A DNA stretch of 55,196 nt, taken from assembly GCA_049889215.1 (NCBI GenBank), contig JBMHDV010000006.1, forward strand, positions 1-55,196. Reading direction: 5' to 3'. Under the pieces are notes generated by a model. The model was not told where the DNA came from. It worked only from the letters and a program-made list of their open reading frames with translations, and made no database searches. The position numbers were made by a program, and so were the translations under genes. Within the stretch, counting starts at the first letter, position 1; each line of letters opens with the position of its first letter. Source of the stretch: UBA817 sp049889215. GTDB lineage: Bacteria > Margulisbacteria > Marinamargulisbacteria > UBA817. This document shows positions 25,179 through 35,374 of the stretch, one piece after another.

Positions 25179-28100
25179 TTAATTCTGTCTTTTTTTATGA
25201 TACATTTTCAGTGCGTAAAATCCAATGCAAAAACCAAAAATGACCATTAAAAATAATTCAACCATTTGGCGAACCATCCGTGCTTGGTCATCAAAAGGGG
25301 TTAAACGCGCCACTGATTTATATTGTTGATCAATTAACTTATACTGCTCGATATTTTGATTGGCTAGGGATGTTAACGCTGATCGCTTGAGCTTAAGGTT
25401 GCGTCGAACCGCTTTTATTTGGTCACCCAATCGCTGCACAACATGATCCATATTTTCAATCTTAGACTGGGGCAATTGCTTGGCATTCAACGCCAATGCA
25501 TCCACTTCACCAATCAAATATTTTAAAGCAGCAAATGCAACACCATCGGCATCTGAATTTGTAATAAACCGCTCGTCTTCCCCAATATCAAATGCACGCT
25601 TAAATTGCTGTGCCATTGGCCCAATATGATTCGAACCTAAATTAAAATCATACTCCCATTGTTGGACAGGAAGTGACATTAATGAATCAAACACGACCTT
25701 CACATCCACGGGTTTTATATTGGTCTTTAAATCTCTGTCTGACACCATGGTCCAACCACCGGAGGCAGCGGTTGCCGAAACAACCATACCATCCCCTGTT
25801 TGAATATGCACGCCACCAGGCGCATGCAACGCTAATTTGTAATCCCCACTCACTGTCGTGGGGTTAGAATCTGCACTAACCACCATGGTATGATTTCCAC
25901 TTACTGAAATCTGATTTCCAATGGCAACCACTGCATCGCCAGTTAAATTAGCCTGGTGCCCAATCAAGCGCTGGTTGGTTCCAGTCATGGTTGAATCACT
26001 TGCATTAAACGCAACATTTTGATGACCCTCAATCACGATATTTTTAGCACCAATAATGTGATTTGAATCACCAAGAATGGTCGCCTCATTTAGATGAGTT
26101 GCAATGTTAGCCTGACCATTAATTCGAACAGCTGCCGCATGCTCAAGATGGTTGGCATCCCCCATAACCTGGGCCTTTGAAACCGCACGAAGTCGGTTTT
26201 TATCACCAATTAACGCAGCATCTGAAACAAATTGTAAGGTGGCTGATTGTGATTTTGCCTGAACCAAATCAAGCCCCATCGCTGTTATTTGATCACCAGC
26301 AATTACCGAGTCTTTAATATCAAATAAATGTGATTTTTTTGCGTTGATGGTCGAATCTAGAATTCGAGATGCAATGGAATCATCAACTGCCAACTCACTG
26401 GATTGAACATGTGACAATGTTGCTTGATTTGCAGATACATTAGAGTGTTGAACCAACTGAAGTGTGGTATGGTTCGCCGTTACAATTGCTTGGTCCAATG
26501 CATCTGCTAGGATATGTGCCCCATGAACGTGAGAATTAGACACTCGTGGTAAAAATGACGATTTTGTACGAATGGATGAACCCGTTAATTGTGACAACAC
26601 TGTTGATCCATTATTGTCATAATCACTATCCACAACAAACGGGGACCCAAGACCATGCCGAACATCACTAACTGTTTCCCAATCCGTGCCATCATGAAAT
26701 CGAAAACTATTTGTATCTGATCGATATTCAATCGTACCGGCATTTCCAGCTGAGTTTTCTGAACGACCAATTTGAATCGCAGCACCCAAATCAAAGTTCG
26801 CTTGATTACTGGCCAAAGAACGTGAAATTACGGTATCACTTTGAAGAACAAACAAGTTATTACTACCACTTCTAAAAACAAGTGCACCTGTATTTGTAAG
26901 ATCAACCATGATATTATCTTGCGAATTTTTTAACGGAATTTGCAGTGCGCTTGCCGCTGGCTGATCTATTTTAACCGAAACATTATTTAATAAACTCCCA
27001 ACAACCATACGATCCTGAAAATTATAATCAATACTTGTTAGTGTATTGGAATCATAAAAACCGATATTACCATTATCATTAATGTACACCGACCCATTGG
27101 GAGAAAATACATTATTACTGTAAATCATGACACGGTTTTTTGCGATTGAAGATACCCCTGTTCCACCACCTGTGATTGGTAAAACACCACTAAATAGTGA
27201 CGAATTGATTTCACCTGTTTTTATTTTTGTAATCGTTACTTGATCATCTGCAATATGGCCAGCACGAACAATATCATTCGCTAGATGTGTCGCGTCCAAA
27301 CTATTCGCCTGAATATCAGCGGATGTAATTGTATGGTCTTGAAAATGAATATTGTAAATACTCTCAGATGCAATAACATTAGAATCAAAGAACCCATTTG
27401 AAATATAATCAACCAAATCATTGTCCTGTAAAACATCAAACGATAACGAACTCTCAATAATATTATCTGAATTTATTGAATTATCCGCCAAAAGGGCACC
27501 ATTAAAAATCGATTCAACCAAACGATCTTTTTGAATATTTTCTAAGGCAAGGTGCGAAGCGTCAATTGTATTTGTTATTAAATTACGTGATGAAATCACA
27601 TCATCGACCAAGTGCCGTTCTTGAATAATGTTATTAGAAAAATCTTGTTTAAGTTCACCTACATTGGTTAAGCCTGATCCATTTCCCACTACTTTTTGAA
27701 CAATTAGATTATCGTTTGTCCATTCTTGTTTTATTGGAGAATTAAACACCATCAATTGCGATGCATTTAAACCCAAACTCGACAATTGAAATTGATTTGC
27801 AGCGTATTGATTCGCTACGACATTGGTTGCTGTTAATTGTCCATCAAAATAAGCGTTACCATTCACCTGTAATTTTTCTGTGGGGTACTTAGTTCCAATA
27901 CCAATTAAATAATTTTTAGAGGTTAATTGGATATTTGTTACAGCATCCGTCCAACGTGATGCTTGGAACGACTCATTACTATATAGTAAGTCCACCCAAC
28001 CTGATGGATGACGAACCCGCAAGCTATTGGCTGACCAGCGAATGGCACCTGTAACCTCGGTGTCTTCATAAGCCAACTTAAGTGCACCATTAACATCCAG

Positions 28101-28565
28101 CGGCGCTTTTGGCAGTTGAGTCCCAATACCAAGTTGATTTTTGACACGATCAATAAATAAAATATTGGGAAACCGTGTGGCCCAACCAAATTCAGAAAAT
28201 AAAGATCGATATGAATACAACTCTGTAAGTAACGGAACAACCGCTGTTTCGGTTCCAGCTGTGACCACCAACTTCAATTCTTTAAGGTGCAACTCGTAGG
28301 CATTGAGTGACGGAATAGAATTCATAACCAAAACAAGTGCACCATTTTCAATAGGATGATTTGGAAAGTTTTCAAACCATACGCGACGACGACTAACCGG
28401 GTCATAAATCCGAGCACGTACGTCATAGTTGCCATTCAACATACCATCATCATTGGCTAAAATCATTTCAACCGTCATTTCTGAAGGAACCTCAATGATT
28501 TTTTCTTCAGCCAACGCACAACATGGAAAAATGAACGCAATAAGAAAAATCAGTAACCGTATCAT
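25179..28565 (-). CDS. Surface fibre protein with C-terminal S74 chaperone domain and membrane anchor (fibre 3 of operon)
   Basis: A signal peptide (1-19, ending CALA) leads into the ~110-residue beta domain shared by all four fibre genes. Next comes a tail-fibre GIGTxxPxxxLDVNG module near residue 150, then a long repetitive beta region. Residues about 690-930 resemble trimeric YadA-type head repeats (AVVAIGNQISVSGNH). The S74 intramolecular chaperone starts at Ser942 in SDRDLKTNI and contains HIGPMAQQF. A coiled coil follows, then a membrane helix at about 1101-1120 with a basic tail KMYHKKRQN. Cleavage before Ser942 would free the fibre from its anchor. The start overlaps the previous gene as ATGA. 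Confidence 0.82.
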   Translation of the reverse strand: MIRLLIFLIAFIFPCCALAEEKIIEVPSEMTVEMILANDDGMLNGNYDVRARIYDPVSRRRVWFENFPNHPIENGALVLVMNSIPSLNAYELHLKELKLVVTAGTETAVVPLLTELYSYRSLFSEFGWATRFPNILFIDRVKNQLGIGTQLPKAPLDVNGALKLAYEDTEVTGAIRWSANSLRVRHPSGWVDLLYSNESFQASRWTDAVTNIQLTSKNYLIGIGTKYPTEKLQVNGNAYFDGQLTATNVVANQYAANQFQLSSLGLNASQLMVFNSPIKQEWTNDNLIVQKVVGNGSGLTNVGELKQDFSNNIIQERHLVDDVISSRNLITNTIDASHLALENIQKDRLVESIFNGALLADNSINSDNIIESSLSFDVLQDNDLVDYISNGFFDSNVIASESIYNIHFQDHTITSADIQANSLDATHLANDIVRAGHIADDQVTITKIKTGEINSSLFSGVLPITGGGTGVSSIAKNRVMIYSNNVFSPNGSVYINDNGNIGFYDSNTLTSIDYNFQDRMVVGSLLNNVSVKIDQPAASALQIPLKNSQDNIMVDLTNTGALVFRSGSNNLFVLQSDTVISRSLASNQANFDLGAAIQIGRSENSAGNAGTIEYRSDTNSFRFHDGTDWETVSDVRHGLGSPFVVDSDYDNNGSTVLSQLTGSSIRTKSSFLPRVSNSHVHGAHILADALDQAIVTANHTTLQLVQHSNVSANQATLSHVQSSELAVDDSIASRILDSTINAKKSHLFDIKDSVIAGDQITAMGLDLVQAKSQSATLQFVSDAALIGDKNRLRAVSKAQVMGDANHLEHAAAVRINGQANIATHLNEATILGDSNHIIGAKNIVIEGHQNVAFNASDSTMTGTNQRLIGHQANLTGDAVVAIGNQISVSGNHTMVVSADSNPTTVSGDYKLALHAPGGVHIQTGDGMVVSATAASGGWTMVSDRDLKTNIKPVDVKVVFDSLMSLPVQQWEYDFNLGSNHIGPMAQQFKRAFDIGEDERFITNSDADGVAFAALKYLIGEVDALALNAKQLPQSKIENMDHVVQRLGDQIKAVRRNLKLKRSALTSLANQNIEQYKLIDQQYKSVARLTPFDDQARMVRQMVELFLMVIFGFCIGFYALKMYHKKRQN

Positions 28566-31500
28566 TTTTTACCCACTCCCAGAGTAGCCTCAAGATGTTC
28601 CAATTGAGATGAAAGCTCCTTAATGGAATGCCCTTGTCTAAGCTCATGATCATTTAATGATTGGTACACATTATTCATATCACGATCCGTTGCCATTAAT
28701 TCTTGAATTCGATCATTTAACACCATCACTTGAGTATTTAACTTCGCTGAATCTTGACCAATACGCTGTTGGTTTTTTGAATCATTGAGTACCCGCAACT
28801 TTAATTGATTATAGACGTCTCCCAAGCCTTGAATTGAACTAAAGATAACCCCATCAATATCCACCAACTGAATGGATGTATTTGAGTTCCCAAGTCTAAA
28901 AACATCGTAAAAGTCCTGCGCCATAGGACCAATATGAGAAACATATTGCTGCCCCTTATATTGCCATTCAGGAACTGACAATTGAACCACCTTCTTCAAA
29001 ATATCTCGATGAACCAACGGGCGAACATTTACCTTGATGCGTTCATCTGATACCGTGGCCCAACTACCGCCATTCATTGGCAAGTGAGCAACCACATGAT
29101 CCCCAGAATAAATATCAACACCTCCCGGTGCTGAAAAAACAATGGCATCAGAAACTGACACATCCTTCGTTGGGAAAGAGCCTATCATAATCGATCCATT
29201 GGCCTGAACCTGACCTGCAGAATAATGCCCCAACAACAAACTATTATTCCCTTCAACTACAGGCTGACCGCCACCTAAGTGAACTATGGAATTCCCTTGA
29301 TACTGACCAGCACCATGAATGATGGTATTTTGGTTCCCAGAAACCACCGCCTGATTAGCGTGCTGCAAAAAGTGATCTTGCCCAGTTAACAAACTATGCG
29401 ATGAATAAGCAGCAACATGGCCATCACCCAACATAGTCACATGGTTTAAAAAGGCACCTTGGTGATCATGGCCAACGACCGTTGAATCTGTTGAATGCAT
29501 CATATCGTGACCTTGCCCAGATATAACGCCATTGGCTACAAATGATACACGGTTTGATTTGCCAGAAACTTGTGAGTTATTGGATTGATGTACCACATGA
29601 TGTTTACCAAACATATGTGAATTTCGAACAAATGACGCTGAAATTTGATCTCCATCGACATGTGCATCTGTTAGTTGCATTGCATGACAAGATGAGGCCG
29701 CTAAATAGGAATCACGAACCATCTCAAATTGACCAAAGTCACAGGAAACAACACTATCCATCACACCATTCCCAATCGCAAATTTAGAAACAATATCACT
29801 TCCATAGCTGTTTGATAGCATGACATTATGACCAACAATCAAGCTTTTGTTTGCGCCTGTCACCTGATGAGCACGTCCAAACAATGTCGATGATTCGCCT
29901 AAAAAAACTTGAGACTCTCTTGAAAAATCATCCACCGCTGTAACATGATAATGACTCTCCATTAATGGCCCATTATCATTATTCAATGATGCCAACCCAG
30001 TATTTGTTTTAAATTGAAAGGTATTAACATCATTAAAAAAGATAGTTCCTGATTTTAAGTTGGCCGTAGGAATGGTTTTATTTCCTATTAAAATACCACC
30101 ATACACCTGTACCTTTTGATTTCCAGGAGCACCGCCAATACCAATTCTCTCATTTGGAATATTAATAAATACGCCCTGTGCTAATTGACCTTTATTTTGA
30201 AATTTTAATTGCCGTTGACCGTCAATTCCAACAAACCAATTTCCAGCCCCATTTTGAATTCTAAAGCCAACCTCATGTGCACCACTACTTTGTAAACCAA
30301 TGGGGTAATCGCCTGATTGTACCACCATGTGCAAATTGGCTTCTGGAGATGTTGTATTAACTCCGAATCCATTTGTGGCTTGAACAAATTGAGTTGAAGT
30401 AAGCATCACATTGTCTGAAACAACAATAAGCCCACCATTTTGATTAAACGATGATACATTGGTACCACCCTTATTGATTGGAACAAGGCCGCTGAGATGA
30501 GCATAGGTTAATGATTGCGGTGAAAAATCACTGGCAATAATAGAATCATCCAAAATATTTTCAGCCTGAAAAATATCCGCAGCCAAAATGTCTGTCCGAT
30601 CAATAAATCCCGTTTGAAAATGTGAATGCTTAATCGCACCATCCTGAATTTTTGTATGATCAATATTTTGTGACCCGATGTTCCGACTAACTATGGCACC
30701 ATCTTCAAACACATATAAACTCAACTCAAAGTTTGGACTTAAATCAGCAGCAAGAACAGAATGCCGCTTAAGTTTTGAATTATTTATGATAAGTGGCAGT
30801 AAATATTGGTTTGTTAATTTGAATGATGGGTGAAGGTGACGACGATGTATTACTCGCTCAGCCAATGCACGCTGACCAATCACTTTTGACTTTAAATGAT
30901 TGCCCCTTAATGCACCATCCGCTAACTCGTTATTTTGTATTGCATCATTTGAGATGGAATTGGACTGAATGTTTGTTAAGCCATCACCACGACCATTAAT
31001 AACACCAGAAAAAACCAAGCCATTTGTATTGCTTAACTGATTATTCGAATCAATCGTCAATGATCGCATCATAACCTGACCGTTTAAGGAGACCCCATAA
31101 TCATTCATTAAATTTAAACGATCACCAAAAGTTAAGGTCCCATTGGCTGTGATTGTATTTTCAATAAATACATCTCCTCCAACCGTTAATCTTGCCTGAA
31201 CATTGGTCGTTGCAACTTTAATATTAACCCCATCCTCAACATAAAATGCCGGCTGAACTGCTGGTAAATTTTCCGACCACTTGCTTTGAAGCTCATCTTC
31301 TGGCCCAGCATCCAATAACTTCCAACGTTCGTTATGACGACCCTCTAAACGGTTATTTCGCCAACGAATCACACCAATCTCATCATTTTCAACATCATCA
31401 CTAACACGTAACGCACCGTTCACCTCTAAGCGTACCGATGGGGTTGTTACATCCAAAGCAATGCCAATACGTTCATTGACAAGATCAGTATGAAACACAC

Positions 31501-31876
31501 CTTCCATATGAATCGCATTCACAATATCAGCGGCATGGGAAAACAAACTAAATGGCGTTGAATACATTGGCAAATCAACAGATGATCCATCAACCTCAAC
31601 AATTAAACGTGTTCCTTTGTCATAAAAATAAAAGGTCTTAAGCTCCTTTTTTGTCCCGATCTCAAATACTGTTGCCCCTTTATAAAAACGAGCGTCATGA
31701 ACTTCCTCCCAAACCACATCATTAGAAGATGATCGAAGTTGTACCGTTATGGGCCTATTCCCTTCAATCATGACACCATCTTCAGCTAAAACCAGCTCTA
31801 AAAAAGTCGTAATTGTTGACGCTCTTAAGCCGGTTGAAATTACAGCAATAACGACTAAAATTATGAAGCGAATCAT
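28562..31876 (-). CDS. Surface fibre protein with C-terminal S74 chaperone domain, no anchor (fibre 2 of operon)
   Basis: The frame extends to 31954. The signal peptide MIRFIILVVIAVISTGLRAS and an ATGA overlap with the upstream gene place the start at 31876, giving 1,104 residues. The layout matches its neighbours: common N-terminal beta domain with YSTPFSLFSHAA, tail-fibre modules with GVNTTSPEANLHM, YadA-like head repeats, and S74 from Ser943 (SDERIKVNV) with SHIGPMAQDF. The C-terminus is a coiled coil ending in GVGKK with no membrane helix. It is the only member of the trio without an anchor. Confidence 0.82.
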   Translation of the reverse strand: MIRFIILVVIAVISTGLRASTITTFLELVLAEDGVMIEGNRPITVQLRSSSNDVVWEEVHDARFYKGATVFEIGTKKELKTFYFYDKGTRLIVEVDGSSVDLPMYSTPFSLFSHAADIVNAIHMEGVFHTDLVNERIGIALDVTTPSVRLEVNGALRVSDDVENDEIGVIRWRNNRLEGRHNERWKLLDAGPEDELQSKWSENLPAVQPAFYVEDGVNIKVATTNVQARLTVGGDVFIENTITANGTLTFGDRLNLMNDYGVSLNGQVMMRSLTIDSNNQLSNTNGLVFSGVINGRGDGLTNIQSNSISNDAIQNNELADGALRGNHLKSKVIGQRALAERVIHRRHLHPSFKLTNQYLLPLIINNSKLKRHSVLAADLSPNFELSLYVFEDGAIVSRNIGSQNIDHTKIQDGAIKHSHFQTGFIDRTDILAADIFQAENILDDSIIASDFSPQSLTYAHLSGLVPINKGGTNVSSFNQNGGLIVVSDNVMLTSTQFVQATNGFGVNTTSPEANLHMVVQSGDYPIGLQSSGAHEVGFRIQNGAGNWFVGIDGQRQLKFQNKGQLAQGVFINIPNERIGIGGAPGNQKVQVYGGILIGNKTIPTANLKSGTIFFNDVNTFQFKTNTGLASLNNDNGPLMESHYHVTAVDDFSRESQVFLGESSTLFGRAHQVTGANKSLIVGHNVMLSNSYGSDIVSKFAIGNGVMDSVVSCDFGQFEMVRDSYLAASSCHAMQLTDAHVDGDQISASFVRNSHMFGKHHVVHQSNNSQVSGKSNRVSFVANGVISGQGHDMMHSTDSTVVGHDHQGAFLNHVTMLGDGHVAAYSSHSLLTGQDHFLQHANQAVVSGNQNTIIHGAGQYQGNSIVHLGGGQPVVEGNNSLLLGHYSAGQVQANGSIMIGSFPTKDVSVSDAIVFSAPGGVDIYSGDHVVAHLPMNGGSWATVSDERIKVNVRPLVHRDILKKVVQLSVPEWQYKGQQYVSHIGPMAQDFYDVFRLGNSNTSIQLVDIDGVIFSSIQGLGDVYNQLKLRVLNDSKNQQRIGQDSAKLNTQVMVLNDRIQELMATDRDMNNVYQSLNDHELRQGHSIKELSSQLEHLEATLGVGKK

Positions 31877-34800
31877 ATTGATCGCCTCCAATAAATAAGT
31901 CCTTGCAACAGGCCACCCAATAGAAACCCCAGACCTAGTAGCCAATAACGCCATAAATACACTTGAGACACCATGCCTTGCAACTTTAGCCGACTCACCA
32001 CGTTTTCAACATAAGCCAACATTTCATCTTGAGCTTGAACATCCTGATTAAATTCATTCAATAAACGTTGTTGAAACGCATAAAGCTTACTTAAGTCATC
32101 TAATTGTTTTTGATAATCATTTAAAGTTGCTTCAATTGAGAATAATGATTGTTGCGATGACACCGTTAAGGACTCGTTCATTTGAAAGGTATCTTCTAGG
32201 TTTTCTAACGACATATGCAATCCTTTAATTGCTGCCAATAAAACACCATCCGCATCGATACTGTGTATGACCTTATCCGAGTTTCCATAGTTAAATAGTC
32301 GATAAAAATCTTGAGAAAATGGACCAATATGCTGAACATCTTTTTGATTCTTATAGGCCCAGTAATTAATTGGCAAGGCCTTCACCTTTGTTAAAATTTG
32401 AATTGGATCCACTTGTGTTAGTGCCATTTTTAATGATTCATCACTCACATTTGCCCACCCATCATTTTGCAGTGACACCGCCAAGCTCTGTTGATCTGAA
32501 AGTTGAACGTGAACCCCACCCTCAGCACGAATTTTTAATTGCCCTGGACGATCTGAGCGCATTGGACCTTTTGATAAGTTAATTAATGTTGCATCAGGAT
32601 GTTGTATACTCAATTGATCACCTATACCAATACTACGATCCCCCTCAATATGATGATGATGACCAACAAGACCCAAATAATGATTAGCATTAATGGCATG
32701 ATCATCACCACCAAAAACACTTAAATGTTGCCCTGAAATACGTGACCTTTTGGTTTGATAAACACCCGAATTAACAATATCAACGTCAACATCATTCACC
32801 ATTTGAAGTTGCGATTGATTTAAGCTTACATCGGATTCAGACACATGGGACAGGTGACTATGATCAGCACTTACCACTGCAGCATTAATTCCATCAATGG
32901 TAGAATTAGTTGCGTTCACCTGACTATCATTAACCCCATTTAGTTGAGACCCTCTAATAGTAACACCTGCTTTTGACAGATGAGTGGCCGTAGACTCCTT
33001 GGCATTGACACTGGATTGGGTCACAAAAGAAAGCGATGATTCTTGAGATTTAATACTTGAATTTTCGACAAATTGAACATCACTTGCATCAAGTTGTGCT
33101 GTCACATCATTTAAAAAATTAAGACTCGCTTGATCCACAACTAGGGATGAATTATTAACGTTATGAACCGATGATAATGCACCAGAGATGCGTACCTGAT
33201 CCGCATCACTAATATGCAATGCTTGACCATCAATCTGAGCATTTGAGGCATTATAAATCATATGCGCATCACCAATTAAATGATTATTTTTGGAAAATAC
33301 AACACTGGACTTGGCGACATGATCAATTTGGTCTGAATTAAAATACCGCGCATTAACCATTGCCGAAGTTAAAACAATCCACGCACTATCTTTTCTGGCT
33401 TTAAACTGACCATCAATGTAAGCAATTACACCCGCCTCAACTGGACCATCAACGCCACCTAGAGAAATTGGACCACTAAGTGTTAACACTTCCAATGGCT
33501 CTGCGCCAAAACCAACCCGGCCATTTGTGTTGATTTGCAATGCCACCTGATTGGCCTTTTTGACTTTAAATGTACCGTTTGAGTCAACTAAAAAGTTCCA
33601 TGATGCAATGCTGTTTTCAAACTCTAGATGAGGCAATCGATTGGATTCCGCTTTGGTTGAGAAAATAACATCTGAATTTCCTTTAAGCGCAATGGACTGA
33701 GTGGTAACAATCTCACCACCTATCCCCATATACTCGTCCTTTAATTTAAGCACATTAATATTCGTTTCGAATGCGTTTACTGATGTTGAATATAAAACAC
33801 CATAATTATCAAATACTGTCTTTCCTGTCCCACCAGCAGCAATTGAAAATGTATCGGCATATCGACTAAGTGGGATGGATGATAATGGGACATGATCAGC
33901 TGTTAATTGACCATTCATTATTTTCGAAGAATCAACAATATTTGTAACAAAGTGATCATGTTTTAACTGATAATCACCGACTTTAATATCCGATATACTT
34001 GCATCAGAGATGTGATGAGATCGAATGGCATTATCCGCAAATTTATTTTTTACAAAAACATTAAGCCGGATATCTTCAGAAGAAATCTGATTACGAAGCA
34101 TATGATGGGTTTGAACAGAGCCATCAACAATATGATTGGATGAAACACTACCATCTTCAATCATTGCCGCATCAAAATGAGCCACTAGCAAATGATTGGG
34201 TGAAACAATATCATTATTAAGATGATGAGAGCGAATAATATCCGCTTGAATGTGCTCAGTCGCAACCATATTGTCGGACAAATGCTGAGTCGTAAATGCC
34301 TGGTCTGGAAAATGATTTAAGTCAGTAAGTAATTGACCATCACCATGCAAAATACCCGAAAAGTGGATATCACCATTGGCCCAATAGTTGGTTGCGTTCA
34401 AGGTAACCGCAGCTGTAGAAAAATCCCCCTGCGAATTAAAACCTTGACCATTAGTTAAAGTCGCATAGCCAGATAAAAGCATTTTATCCGTTATGACTAA
34501 ATCCGTTGAAATAAGTGCATTTTGACTCACTGAAAGCGCAAAAGAATTGGGTGATAAGCCGATGCCTACTTTTTTAATTGTCCCAATTGATGAATCTGCT
34601 GGATATCGGGTCCATTTACTTTGATCTTGAGGATCAGGTAACCATGACATCGATACCCATCCACCATCTCGATACACCAAAAACTGATTTGAATTTCCGT
34701 CCCAATACAGCACTCCATTTGAAAGTTCATCAGTTAACAATTTATTTTGGAGTCGAATCACCCCGTTTACATCCAGTGAAACTTCTGGATCATTGCGATG

Positions 34801-35244
34801 GACACCCACCCGGCGTTCAGGTTCGATAAATTTAACAATCGCCTCATTATCTATGCGACGGGCCTTATTAGACTCCTTTGATCGAATCGCATAGGGGACA
34901 GAATTAACAGGAAAAGTTAATTGATGCTTTAAAACACTAATTTTGACAATCAAATTAGGGTCGTCAAAAATTGAGTTAATTAAATCACTTCCCTCTCCGC
35001 CAATAACAATTTGAGCAACCCCTTTATCAAAATAAACATCATCAAGAAATTCTTTATATACCTCTTTACTATTTGAAATTAAACGGACACTTACCTGCTG
35101 GTTACCGGATATCGGAACTTCGTCAAAATTAAACACAGCATTAAACTGTATTTCAGGCGGAATATCAGCATAACTGGCCACTGAAATACACCCGACAAAG
35201 ATCGCTAAAACAACAATTCCTAAGTACTGCTTAATTAATTTCAT
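31873..35244 (-). CDS. Surface fibre protein with C-terminal S74 chaperone domain and membrane anchor (fibre 1 of operon)
   Basis: The frame opens at 35268, but the signal peptide starting MKLIKQYLGIVVLAIF supports ATG 35244, giving 1,123 residues. It has the shared N-terminal domain (LTFPVNSVPYAIRSK), a DVNG module, hexad-like repeats such as IVDSSKIMNGQLTADHV, and a head-like region. S74 starts at Ser934 (SDESLKMAL; the Ser and Lys of the dyad are kept, the usual NI is AL) with HIGPFSQDF. It ends in a coiled coil and a membrane helix, VYLWRYWLLGLGFLLGGLL, with the tail YWRRSI. It is the first gene of the operon, 131 bp after nadB. Confidence 0.82.
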   Translation of the reverse strand: MKLIKQYLGIVVLAIFVGCISVASYADIPPEIQFNAVFNFDEVPISGNQQVSVRLISNSKEVYKEFLDDVYFDKGVAQIVIGGEGSDLINSIFDDPNLIVKISVLKHQLTFPVNSVPYAIRSKESNKARRIDNEAIVKFIEPERRVGVHRNDPEVSLDVNGVIRLQNKLLTDELSNGVLYWDGNSNQFLVYRDGGWVSMSWLPDPQDQSKWTRYPADSSIGTIKKVGIGLSPNSFALSVSQNALISTDLVITDKMLLSGYATLTNGQGFNSQGDFSTAAVTLNATNYWANGDIHFSGILHGDGQLLTDLNHFPDQAFTTQHLSDNMVATEHIQADIIRSHHLNNDIVSPNHLLVAHFDAAMIEDGSVSSNHIVDGSVQTHHMLRNQISSEDIRLNVFVKNKFADNAIRSHHISDASISDIKVGDYQLKHDHFVTNIVDSSKIMNGQLTADHVPLSSIPLSRYADTFSIAAGGTGKTVFDNYGVLYSTSVNAFETNINVLKLKDEYMGIGGEIVTTQSIALKGNSDVIFSTKAESNRLPHLEFENSIASWNFLVDSNGTFKVKKANQVALQINTNGRVGFGAEPLEVLTLSGPISLGGVDGPVEAGVIAYIDGQFKARKDSAWIVLTSAMVNARYFNSDQIDHVAKSSVVFSKNNHLIGDAHMIYNASNAQIDGQALHISDADQVRISGALSSVHNVNNSSLVVDQASLNFLNDVTAQLDASDVQFVENSSIKSQESSLSFVTQSSVNAKESTATHLSKAGVTIRGSQLNGVNDSQVNATNSTIDGINAAVVSADHSHLSHVSESDVSLNQSQLQMVNDVDVDIVNSGVYQTKRSRISGQHLSVFGGDDHAINANHYLGLVGHHHHIEGDRSIGIGDQLSIQHPDATLINLSKGPMRSDRPGQLKIRAEGGVHVQLSDQQSLAVSLQNDGWANVSDESLKMALTQVDPIQILTKVKALPINYWAYKNQKDVQHIGPFSQDFYRLFNYGNSDKVIHSIDADGVLLAAIKGLHMSLENLEDTFQMNESLTVSSQQSLFSIEATLNDYQKQLDDLSKLYAFQQRLLNEFNQDVQAQDEMLAYVENVVSRLKLQGMVSQVYLWRYWLLGLGFLLGGLLQGLIYWRRSI

Positions 35245-35292
35245 GATAACTACTCTTATAGAGACCATTATGTTATTCCCATTTTTAAGCGC

Positions 35293-35313
35293 ATCTAAAC
35301 ACGAAATTTAGAT
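35293..35313. other. Inverted repeat between nadB and the fibre operon
   Basis: ATCTAAA and TTTAGAT form a perfect 7-bp inverted repeat with a 7-nt loop, about 50 bp before the first fibre start. No T-run follows on the minus strand, so an operator is as likely as a nadB terminator. Confidence 0.35.
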
Positions 35314-35374
35314 TAATTTCTTTAGTGAAAAGTAAGCCCATTCCCCACTAAGATTCATTTAAAAAGATTTGGCG

